Shown piece by piece: positions 36,954-43,172 of a DNA stretch of 64,000 bases. The translations under genes and the position numbers were made by a program. Below the pieces are notes generated by a model, which saw only the letters and a list, made by a program, of their open reading frames with translations, was not told the origin of the DNA and made no database searches. Position 1 is the first letter of the stretch; every line of letters starts with the position of its first letter. Origin of the DNA: Acidimicrobiia bacterium (GTDB lineage Bacteria > Actinomycetota > Acidimicrobiia > Acidimicrobiales > Bin134); assembly GCA_022826705.1 (NCBI GenBank), contig JAJDUJ010000030.1, positions 1-64,000 on the forward strand. Direction: 5' to 3'.

Positions 36954-37583
36954 GTGTTGGAAATTGTGCGGATGGGCTTAGAGAGGCGGGAGCAGATCGC
37001 GGCTATCTGGGCCGACGCCTTCGAGCAAGATCCGCTAATGAAATGGGTGTTTCCCGATAATGCCACTCGGGTGAAGTCGCTGCGGCGCTGGTGGGCGTTC
37101 TCCCTCGACCATCAGCCACCCGGCTCTGAGCTGCACGGCACCCGGATCGATGGCTGCGTGGCCTACTGGCAGCCACCTCGGAGTGGGAATGACTCGTCAG
37201 CAGAGCCAGATGCGGCTGATCTCGGGGAGTCAGATGGCCATAGGGCGTTTGTCGCCATGATGACCGAGCTCTTGGGGGAGCTGGCCTCGTCTCGGATGGA
37301 GGCTCTGGGCCAGATGCACCAGGCCCGCCTGTCTGAGCCCCACTGGTACTTGGCCGTGCTGGGTACGTCTCCCGACCAGCAGAGCCAGGGACACGGAGGC
37401 AAGGTTCTGGCCCCAATGCTGAATCGCTGCGATCGAATGGGCGAGTTGGCCTATCTGGAGTCGAGCAACCCGGCCAACGTGGGCTTCTATCGCCGCCACG
37501 GCTTTGAGTCAGTTGGCGAGTTCGTGCTGGGCGAGGGAGTACTCATCACTCCCATGGCCCGAGAACCCCGCCCCCCCGAGTAG
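36954..37583 (+). CDS. GNAT-family acetyltransferase
   Basis: 209 residues from GTG 36954 with GGGAGGC 4-10 nt upstream. The acetyl-CoA-binding strand-helix LAVLGTSPDQQSQGHGGKVL has the Q-x-x-G-x-G/A pattern of motif A, and LESSNPANVGFYRRHGFESVG is the usual C-terminal motif B. Proteins with this layout in Actinobacteria are annotated only as GNAT N-acetyltransferases. Substrate unknown. It lies between recG and rsmD, a place occupied by varying genes in other genomes, and is separated from rsmD by 2 bases. Confidence 0.85.
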   Translation: MLEIVRMGLERREQIAAIWADAFEQDPLMKWVFPDNATRVKSLRRWWAFSLDHQPPGSELHGTRIDGCVAYWQPPRSGNDSSAEPDAADLGESDGHRAFVAMMTELLGELASSRMEALGQMHQARLSEPHWYLAVLGTSPDQQSQGHGGKVLAPMLNRCDRMGELAYLESSNPANVGFYRRHGFESVGEFVLGEGVLITPMAREPRPPE

Positions 37584-37585
37584 CC

Positions 37586-38110
37586 ATGACGCTGCGCATC
37601 ATCGCCGGGGAGGCCAGGGGCCGTCGGTTGAGCACCCCAGAGGGCATAGACGTGCGTCCCTCCACCAGTCGGGTTCGCGAAGCCGTGTTCAATTCCTTGC
37701 ACAGCATGGGATACCTGCAAGGTGCTGTTGTTCTGGACCTCTTTGCCGGATCAGGGGCTCTGGGACTGGAAGCCGTATCGAGGGGCGCGGCCTCGGCAAC
37801 ATTTGTGGAGTGTGCACCGGCGGCGTTGGCCGCGTTGCGAGCGAACATCGAGGCCACGGGGTTCGACGATCGCTGTCGAGTGGTGCCCGGCGATGTATGG
37901 GAGGAGCTTCCCCGACTCGGTGATGGCTATGACGTGGCCCTCTGCGATCCTCCCTATCAATTCGACGCCTGGCCAGAACTGCTGTCCCAGATTCCCGCCG
38001 ATGTGGTGATGGCTGAGTCTGATCAGGCTGTGGTTCCAGGATCCGGCTGGGATGTCATCAAACAGCGCCGCTACGCGGGTACCGTTGTGGTGATTGCAAG
38101 CCAGCAATAG
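37586..38110 (+). CDS. rsmD: 16S rRNA (guanine-966-N2)-methyltransferase RsmD
   Basis: 174 residues. The N-terminus MTLRIIAGEARGRRLSTPEG and RPSTSRVREAVFNSL are hallmark RsmD sequences. The SAM motif is VLDLFAGSGALGLEAVSRGA and the catalytic motif is CDPPYQF. It methylates G966 of 16S rRNA late in 30S assembly. The gene begins 3 nt after the GNAT gene and is followed by coaD, a pairing seen widely in bacteria. Confidence 0.94.
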   Translation: MTLRIIAGEARGRRLSTPEGIDVRPSTSRVREAVFNSLHSMGYLQGAVVLDLFAGSGALGLEAVSRGAASATFVECAPAALAALRANIEATGFDDRCRVVPGDVWEELPRLGDGYDVALCDPPYQFDAWPELLSQIPADVVMAESDQAVVPGSGWDVIKQRRYAGTVVVIASQQ

Positions 38111-38137
38111 CAACGACAGACCCCAGGAGAACCCTTC

Positions 38138-38617
38138 GTGACGCGCGTCCTGTTTCCCGGATCGTTCGACCCGATACACAACGGGCACATGGAAATCGTG
38201 GAGACCGCGGCGCGTCTGTTCGAGGAGGTGATTGTGGCCGCAGTGCACAATCCGCAGAAGACTCCTCTGTTCGAGTTGGAAGAGCGTCAATCGATGTTGG
38301 ATGAGTGCTTCGCCCACTTGCCCAATGTGCGGACCACCCTGTTCGCCAGCCTGGTGGTGGATCTGGCCCGAGAAGAAGGGGTCGACTTCATTGTGAAGGG
38401 CCTCAGAGCGGTTTCCGACTTTGAGAACGAGCTTCAGATGGCCCAGATGAACCAGGCCATCTCCGGGGTTCACACGCTGTTCATCCCCTCAGCCAGCAAG
38501 CATTCGTTCCTGGCATCCAAGCTCATCCGCGAGCTGGCTCGCTTCGGAGAACAAATTGACTCCATGGTCCCGCTTCCGGTGGCCAAGCAACTGATGGAGA
38601 GATATCGAGATGACTGA
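38138..38617 (+). CDS. coaD: phosphopantetheine adenylyltransferase
   Basis: 159 residues from GTG 38138 with AGGAG 8-10 nt upstream. The nucleotidyltransferase motif FPGSFDPIHNGHMEI (HxGH type, here HNGH) is at the N-terminus and KGLRAVSDFENELQMAQMN is characteristic of CoaD. It makes dephospho-CoA from 4'-phosphopantetheine and ATP. The last 18 codons, from GTCCCGCTTCC onward, are duplicated immediately downstream (see the repeat entry at 38566-38675). Confidence 0.95.
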   Translation: MTRVLFPGSFDPIHNGHMEIVETAARLFEEVIVAAVHNPQKTPLFELEERQSMLDECFAHLPNVRTTLFASLVVDLAREEGVDFIVKGLRAVSDFENELQMAQMNQAISGVHTLFIPSASKHSFLASKLIRELARFGEQIDSMVPLPVAKQLMERYRDD

Positions 38618-38675
38618 CGTGGTTCCGCTTCCGGTGGCCAAACGTTTGATCGAGAGGTACCAAGATGGCTGACAT
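38566..38675 (+). repeat. 55-bp tandem duplication across the coaD stop / next start
   Basis: Two adjacent 55-bp units, 38566-38620 and 38621-38675, match at 44 of 55 positions by my alignment. Unit 1 holds the end of coaD (…PLPVAKQLMERYRDD) and its stop. Unit 2 encodes the matching peptide PLPVAKRLIERYQDG followed by a stop. ATG 38610 in unit 1 matches the real start of the next gene (ATG 38665) in unit 2, and opens a 20-residue mini-ORF (38610-38672) that starts MTDV and ends over the next start codon. Confidence 0.85.
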
Positions 38676-39255
38676 CGATCCCAATACATCTGCAACCCAC
38701 CAGGCAGTGGCCGGGACGTTTGTGGACCCCGAGTTCGACTTGCTGCTGCGACGGGCAATTGAGCTGGTGGATACCGCCCGCCCCATGCCGCTGTCGGCTT
38801 CTTCCATGATCAACAAGGACGAAGTTCTCGAGCTGCTTCAGAGCTGCTTGAACCGTCTTCCCGAGGAGATGCGGGCAGCTCGTTGGCTGTTGAAGGAGCG
38901 TGAGGACTTTTTGAAGAGGGTCCACCGGGAGGGCGACGAGATCTTGGTGGCCGCCCGGTCGCAGGCTGAGGCCATGGTGCAGCGCACGGAGGTAGTCAAG
39001 GCGGCTGAACAACGGGCCCGGAGAATGGTAGAGGAGGCCGAGGCCACCGCCCGCAGACTGCGCTTGGAGACCGAGGACTATTGCGATACCAAATTGGGTA
39101 GTTTCGAAAACGCCCTCGAGCGCATCTTGAATACCGTCAAGGAAGCCCGGTCCCGGCTGCAAGGCGACCCGCTTGCCGATCTGGTTCGGGCCTACGATTC
39201 CGAGCCGGAACCAGAGCCCGACGACGGCTTTTTCGATCAAGACACCGTGGGCTGA
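38665..39255 (+). CDS. coiled-coil septum-associated protein (SepIVA/DivIVA-like)
   Basis: 196 residues. The central part (about 65-165) is a long charged coiled coil: LKEREDFLKRVHREGDE, then a stretch rich in Ala, Arg, Glu (EQRARRMVEEAEATARRL). The N-terminal 60 residues contain FDLLLRRAIELVDTARPMPLS. The C-terminus is acidic (EPEPEPDDGFF). The location between coaD and the yceD/rpmF pair, and near rnc-fpg-smc, parallels the mycobacterial divisome protein SepIVA (Rv2927c next to Rv2926c). A role in septum or envelope assembly is inferred from this position and the coiled coil. The start region is duplicated upstream. Confidence 0.78.
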   Translation: MADIDPNTSATHQAVAGTFVDPEFDLLLRRAIELVDTARPMPLSASSMINKDEVLELLQSCLNRLPEEMRAARWLLKEREDFLKRVHREGDEILVAARSQAEAMVQRTEVVKAAEQRARRMVEEAEATARRLRLETEDYCDTKLGSFENALERILNTVKEARSRLQGDPLADLVRAYDSEPEPEPDDGFFDQDTVG

Positions 39256-39273
39256 ACCGCGGGAGGAGGCACC

Positions 39274-39771
39274 ATGTCGAGGCAGCTGGTCGTGCCGGTG
39301 GCAGAATTGCTGCGCCGTCCCGGCTCGCAACGGGAGATCTCCCTCCAGGCCCACTTCGACGACCTGTCCAACTCCGACGCCGTGGTACACGGGCCGGTTG
39401 ATCTCCACCTCCATCTGGAGTCGGCCATTAGCGGTCTGGAGGTGAGCGGCTCGCTTCATGCTGGATGGCGCGGGTCATGTCGACGGTGTCTGGAGCCCAT
39501 TGAGCAGACAGTGCAACAGGATCTGCGGGAGATGTACGCCAGCGCCCCGACCGATGAAGAGACGTATCCGATTCACGATGGAGAAGTGGACTTGACCCCG
39601 ATGGTGCGCGACAGCCTTGTTCTCGCTCTGCCCATCGCCCCACTCTGCTCGGACAACTGCCTCGGGCCGGCCCCTGATGACTATCCGATGAACCAACCTG
39701 AGCCCACCGGCGATGATCGCCCCAAGGATCCCCGATGGGCTGCGTTAGACGCGCTGCAAACGGGCCAGTAG
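39274..39771 (+). CDS. yceD: YceD/DUF177-family protein
   Basis: 165 residues. The central motif GSCRRCLEPIEQTVQQDLRE with a CxxC pair, later DLTPMVRDSLVLALPIAPLCSDNC, is the DUF177 signature. YceD is always next to rpmF and has been linked to 23S rRNA accumulation. The four cysteines (CRRC and CSDNC) could bind zinc. The ATG is preceded by GGGAGGAGG at about 39261-39269. The C-terminal 25 residues (TGDDRPKDPRWAALDAL) are the typical tail next to rpmF. Confidence 0.9.
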   Translation: MSRQLVVPVAELLRRPGSQREISLQAHFDDLSNSDAVVHGPVDLHLHLESAISGLEVSGSLHAGWRGSCRRCLEPIEQTVQQDLREMYASAPTDEETYPIHDGEVDLTPMVRDSLVLALPIAPLCSDNCLGPAPDDYPMNQPEPTGDDRPKDPRWAALDALQTGQ

Positions 39772-39788
39772 ATTTATTAGTCGCGTCA

Positions 39789-39810
39789 GCGCCGGATTCA
39801 TCCGCGGCGC
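39789..39810 (+). promoter_or_regulatory. hairpin in the yceD-rpmF gap
   Basis: GCGCCG (39789-39794) and CGGCGC (39805-39810) form a 6-bp stem with a 10-nt loop, 32 nt before the rpmF ATG. There is no T-tract, so it is more likely an mRNA element than a terminator. An AT-rich stretch (TAGATTTATTAG, 39769-39780) just before it could hold a promoter. Confidence 0.3.
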
Positions 39811-39841
39811 GGCATTCTTTCTCCACACCTAGGACCGTTCG

Positions 39842-40021
39842 ATGGCTGTACCCAAGAAGAAAACTTCCAAGGCCAAGGGCCGAAGCCGCCGGGCCGCGGC
39901 TTGGCGAGTATCGGCACCAGCGCAGAGCACGTGTCCCCGCTGTGGAGCGGTCAAGCGGCCGCACCGGGTGTGCGGGGTGTGCGGGTGGTACGCCGGCCGC
40001 GAGGCCATGGAAGTGGCCTGA
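39842..40021 (+). CDS. rpmF: 50S ribosomal protein L32
   Basis: 59 residues: the N-terminus AVPKKKTSKAKGRSRRAA is the L32 signature, and two CxxC pairs (CPRCGAV and CGVCGWYAG) make this the zinc-binding (C+) form. Actinobacteria often encode both zinc and zinc-free L32; this is the zinc-containing one. The yceD-rpmF-plsX order is standard. Confidence 0.95.
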   Translation: MAVPKKKTSKAKGRSRRAAAWRVSAPAQSTCPRCGAVKRPHRVCGVCGWYAGREAMEVA

Positions 40022-40034
40022 GCCCTTCCATACC

Positions 40035-40087
40035 GCCAATTGGCCATATCGCAATTTGCCATGTCGCAATTTGCCAAATCGCAATAT
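40035..40087 (+). repeat. 10-bp palindrome plus three 15-bp iterons before plsX
   Basis: GCCAATTGGC (40035-40044) is a perfect palindrome. It runs into three head-to-tail 15-mers: GCCATATCGCAATTT (40043-40057), GCCATGTCGCAATTT (40058-40072) and GCCAAATCGCAATAT (40073-40087). The last ends 11 nt before the plsX TTG start. The stretch is AT-rich against its surroundings and looks like an operator array or an mRNA-level element for the plsX-acpP genes. Confidence 0.75.
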
Positions 40088-40098
40088 GAGAGGGTCCT

Positions 40099-41094
40099 TT
40101 GACATCGCTTCCCGTTGCCGTTGATGCAATGGGGGGCGACAATGCCCCTCAGTCGGTGTTGGCTGGTGTCCGAATCGCGGCTGAGCAGGGCATTCCCGTG
40201 TTGCTGGTGGGTCAACCCGAGCAACTGCCCGATGACGGCGAGTTCGAGGTGGTTCCCGCGTCGCAAGTGATCTCCATGGGGGCCGAAGCGGCGTCCAGCG
40301 TGCGAAAGATGAAAGACTCTTCTGTGGTGCGGGCAGCCGAAGCGGTTCGCGATGGCCGCGCCTCTGCCATGGTCAGCGGTGGCAATACCGGAGCGGCCAT
40401 GGCGGCGTCCCTGTTGAGGATGGGGCGTATCCGGGGTGTGTCCCGTCCCGCTATCGCCACGCCGATCGTCGTTCCCGGCCGTGCTTGGCCAAACGTGATG
40501 CTGGATTCGGGTGCCAACACCGAGTGCAGCGCGGAGTGGCTGGTGCAGTTCGCCCAGATGGGTGCGGTGTACTGCCGCGACCGCTGGGGGGTTGCAGAGC
40601 CCCGAGTCGGGCTCTTGTCCAACGGGGAGGAGGCCGGCAAAGGATCGCCCTTGGTCAAGGAGGCCTTTGAGTTGTTGGAGGACAAAACCTGGCAAGCCCG
40701 GACGGGTGCGGTGTTCGCCGGCAATGTCGAAGGACGGGACCTGCTGGAGGATCTGGTGGATGTGATCGTCACGGACGGTTTCACCGGGAACGTCGCCCTC
40801 AAGACCGCTGAGGGCGTGGCCAAGCAACTAATCAGCGCACTGTTGGAGGCGTTCGACTCCTCTGAAGAGGCCAGGCAGGGGGCCGAGATGCTGGCACCCG
40901 CGCTGACCCCGCTCTATGACAAGTTCAACCCCGATTCGGTGGGTGGTGCCATCCTCCTCGGGGTGAGGGGTGTCACGATCATCAGCCATGGGGCGTCGTC
41001 CCCAAGGGCATTGGCCAATGCCATAGAAGTGGCCCATGAACTGGCCGAACGCGACACTGTGGGGTCATTGCGCCGGATTTTGTCCTCCGAATAG
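40099..41094 (+). CDS. plsX: phosphate acyltransferase PlsX
   Basis: 331 residues from TTG 40099, preceded by GAGAGGG at 40088-40094. The N-terminus PVAVDAMGGDNAPQSVLAG is the PlsX signature; GNTGAAMAASLLRMGRI and SNGEEAGKGSPLVKEAF are also conserved. PlsX turns acyl-ACP into acyl-phosphate for glycerol-3-phosphate acylation. Its leader contains the iterons at 40035-40087. acpP follows, so acyl carrier and acyl transfer are made together. Confidence 0.95.
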   Translation: MTSLPVAVDAMGGDNAPQSVLAGVRIAAEQGIPVLLVGQPEQLPDDGEFEVVPASQVISMGAEAASSVRKMKDSSVVRAAEAVRDGRASAMVSGGNTGAAMAASLLRMGRIRGVSRPAIATPIVVPGRAWPNVMLDSGANTECSAEWLVQFAQMGAVYCRDRWGVAEPRVGLLSNGEEAGKGSPLVKEAFELLEDKTWQARTGAVFAGNVEGRDLLEDLVDVIVTDGFTGNVALKTAEGVAKQLISALLEAFDSSEEARQGAEMLAPALTPLYDKFNPDSVGGAILLGVRGVTIISHGASSPRALANAIEVAHELAERDTVGSLRRILSSE

Positions 41095-41139
41095 GGATTC
41101 CCTCAGTCCTTGGTGGGTAAGGAGAGGGACAAGCTGGCG

Positions 41140-41145
41140 TATACT
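41140..41145 (+). promoter_or_regulatory. -10 box (TATACT) before acpP
   Basis: TATACT lies 38 nt before the acpP GTG start. It overlaps the alternative TTG start at 41145, which is therefore unlikely. No good -35 hexamer was found at 16-18 nt. Confidence 0.45.
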
Positions 41146-41183
41146 TGTCGGGCGCCGAGTTGCTGAACCGCCCCGGAGATGCC

Positions 41184-41483
41184 GTGCCATCCGAAACCCA
41201 TGTCGAACAGAGCCCGCTAGATCGCGACGGGGTTTTGACCCTCGTTACTGAATGCCTGGCCGACATCTTGGAGATTTCCCCGGACCGGATCACCGAAGGA
41301 CAGGCATTTGCCGACGATCTCGACGCCGATTCACTTGCTCTCATCGAGCTCGTGGAAACCCTGGAAGAGGAGTTGAGCGAGAGGACTGTTGGCTTCAGCA
41401 TCGATGACGAAGACCTGGAGGATCTCAAGACGGTGCGAGACGCCGTCGACTATGTCCACGGCCGCCTGAGCCGAAGCTCCTGA
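41184..41483 (+). CDS. acpP: acyl carrier protein
   Basis: 99 residues from GTG 41184 (GGAG 5 nt upstream). The phosphopantetheine attachment motif DDLDADSLALIELVE with Ser in D-S-L is in the middle, and the acidic four-helix pattern (VLTLVTECLADILEISPDRI, then IDDEDLEDLKTV) is typical. It carries acyl chains in fatty acid synthesis. The 20-residue N-terminal extension is longer than most ACPs. The rnc frame starts directly at its stop codon. Confidence 0.92.
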   Translation: MPSETHVEQSPLDRDGVLTLVTECLADILEISPDRITEGQAFADDLDADSLALIELVETLEEELSERTVGFSIDDEDLEDLKTVRDAVDYVHGRLSRSS

Positions 41484-42202
41484 CCGCTGAATCCGACATC
41501 GCTGCTCTAGCCGATCGCCTCGGCTACCAATTCGCCCGGCCCAGCTTGCTGGTCGAAGCGTTGACCCACCGATCCTGGTGTGCCGATCATGCCGGCACTT
41601 CCTCCAACGAGCGTCTGGAATTCTTGGGTGATGCCGTTTTGGCTTTGGTGGTAACCGACCACATTTACACCGCCTACCCCGAAATGGCCGAAGGCCAATT
41701 GGCGCCGCTGCGAGCTGAGGTGGTCCGGGCCGAAGCCTTGGCCGATCTCGCGGTCGAGTTGCAGTTGGGGAAGGCGCTACGCCTGGGTCGCGGTGAAGAG
41801 GCGTCCGGAGGGCGGGAAAAGCTGTCAATCCTCTCCGATGCCATGGAAGCGGTGATCGGCGCGGTCTATCTGGATGCCCCGTGGGAGAAACTCATCGAGT
41901 TGGTTCGGGGATGGCTGGATGATCGCATCGCCGCGGCATCTGAACGCCCGGGCATCAGGGACTTCAAGACGAGGTTGCAGGAGTACTGCGCCCGCAGCGG
42001 TCAAAATGCCCCTGAGTACCGCCTGACGGAGAAGGGACCCGACCACGCCAAGCAGTTCCTCGCCGTTGTGCATGTGGGCGGTGAAGAACGAGGTCGAGGC
42101 CGAGGTCGGTCTAAAAAGCAAGCCGAGCAGGCCGCTGCTGCCTCGGCCTGGCAAACCCTGAACCATGATGAAGTGGCCGCTGTCTCTGGAGCAGCTCCGT
42201 GA
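41480..42202 (+). CDS. rnc: ribonuclease III
   Basis: About 240 residues if translation begins at CTG 41480, which overlaps the acpP stop (CTGA). The first standard start codon is TTG 41546, which would remove the first helix (LADRLGYQFARPSLLVEAL) conserved in the family. The catalytic signature SNERLEFLGDAVLALVV is near residue 40, and the second acidic site is ILSDAMEAVIGAVYLD. A dsRNA-binding domain (DFKTRLQEYCARSGQNAPEY…KKQAEQAAAASAW) forms the C-terminus. It cleaves double-stranded RNA, for example in rRNA processing. The rnc-fpg-smc order is the usual one. Confidence 0.93.
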   Translation: MTAESDIAALADRLGYQFARPSLLVEALTHRSWCADHAGTSSNERLEFLGDAVLALVVTDHIYTAYPEMAEGQLAPLRAEVVRAEALADLAVELQLGKALRLGRGEEASGGREKLSILSDAMEAVIGAVYLDAPWEKLIELVRGWLDDRIAAASERPGIRDFKTRLQEYCARSGQNAPEYRLTEKGPDHAKQFLAVVHVGGEERGRGRGRSKKQAEQAAAASAWQTLNHDEVAAVSGAAP

Positions 42203-42254
42203 TCTCGGCAGGAGCAGAAGTGGTAGAAGGAGAAGGACTACGAGGAGTGATCCG

Positions 42255-43100
42255 ATGATCGCACTACCCGAAATCGAGACCATTCGCCGCGACCTGGACA
42301 GAGAACTGTCTGGTCTTCGCATCAAGTCTGTGGAGGTCTTCGAAACCGGGCACGCCAAGCGGTCCGGAGGGGCAAAGAAGCTTGCGGCCCGGCTGGAGAA
42401 GATGAAGATCACCAATGTCCGCCGTCGGGGGCTGTACTTGACTATGGGTCTGGACAGCGAGGATGTGGTGGTTGCTCATCTGGGCAGTGGAGGCCAGCTC
42501 CGACGCCACGCCAACCGAGACAGCATTGAGCCCAATACCGCGGTGGCGATCACCTTCACCAAGAGCGGGCAGCTTCGACTGGTAGACGGAACTGGCGATG
42601 CCACACTGTTCTTGGCCAATGCCGAAAAGCTGATTGAGGAAGTCCCCGAGTTGGGGGGACTGGGGATTGATCCCCTCGAACAGCCGGTGCCGTGGCGGAT
42701 GTTCGGCGAGATCCTTTTGGCCCAGGACGCCAAGCTGAAAGCCGTGCTGACCGATGACCGCGTGGTGGTTGGACTGGGTGAGATGTACTCAGACGAGATC
42801 TTGTTCGCAGCTGGTTTGCGGTTCGACCGCCTGCCGAACTCCTTGGGACCTCAAGAGGTCAGGCGATTGCATCGGGCGATGGTGGAAACCTTGCACGATG
42901 CGGCCAAACACCGGGGAGCCACTTTGGAGGATGGCTTCTACGTGGACGTGCACGGAAAGCCGGGCGGCTACGAGGAGTACCTCAACGTATTCAAGCAGGC
43001 CGGCAAGGGCGGACGGCCTTGCCCCCGCTGTCATCGCCCGATCCAGAAGTACCGCTTCCGCCGCCGGTGGACGTACTACTGCGAGCAGTGCCAGATCTGA
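42255..43100 (+). CDS. Fpg/Nei-family H2TH protein lacking the catalytic residues
   Basis: 281 residues with AGGAG 7 nt before the ATG. The order of the Fpg fold is intact: N-terminal beta sandwich, H2TH region (QDAKLKAVLTDDRVVVGLGE) and a four-cysteine zinc finger (CPRCHRPIQ … YYCEQCQ). However, the N-terminus is MIALPEIETIRR where active Fpg has MPELPEVE, so the catalytic Pro and Glu after Met are Ile and Ala. The hairpin Lys is replaced (RRGLYL for RRxKYL), the void-filling Met is lost (HLGSGGQLR for HLGMSGSLR), the Arg/Phe wedge (DPRRFG) is gone (DGTGDA), and N168 is Glu (GLGEMYSDE). It sits where fpg/mutM normally lies. It probably binds damaged or branched DNA without glycosylase activity. 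Confidence 0.85.
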   Translation: MIALPEIETIRRDLDRELSGLRIKSVEVFETGHAKRSGGAKKLAARLEKMKITNVRRRGLYLTMGLDSEDVVVAHLGSGGQLRRHANRDSIEPNTAVAITFTKSGQLRLVDGTGDATLFLANAEKLIEEVPELGGLGIDPLEQPVPWRMFGEILLAQDAKLKAVLTDDRVVVGLGEMYSDEILFAAGLRFDRLPNSLGPQEVRRLHRAMVETLHDAAKHRGATLEDGFYVDVHGKPGGYEEYLNVFKQAGKGGRPCPRCHRPIQKYRFRRRWTYYCEQCQI

Positions 43101-43159
43101 CCCGCCGCCTCCATTCAGCCAACTCGGCGTAGTTCCACAAATCGCGTCCTTCGGCTGGG

Positions 43160-43165
43160 TAGGGT
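43160..43165 (+). promoter_or_regulatory. -10 box (TAGGGT) of smc, leaderless arrangement
   Basis: TAGGGT ends 7 nt before GTG 43173. No ribosome site is present. Confidence 0.45.
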
Positions 43166-43172
43166 CGATTAG

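Noticed and set aside
38610..38672. Calling the 20-residue mini-ORF after coaD an established gene
   Set aside because: It is only a duplicated gene end with an upstream start. There is no evidence of translation, so it is reported as a repeat and a finding.
40035..40087. Iterons before plsX as a replication origin or CRISPR array
   Set aside because: Only three 15-bp units without spacers, no DnaA boxes, and a location inside an operon of lipid genes.
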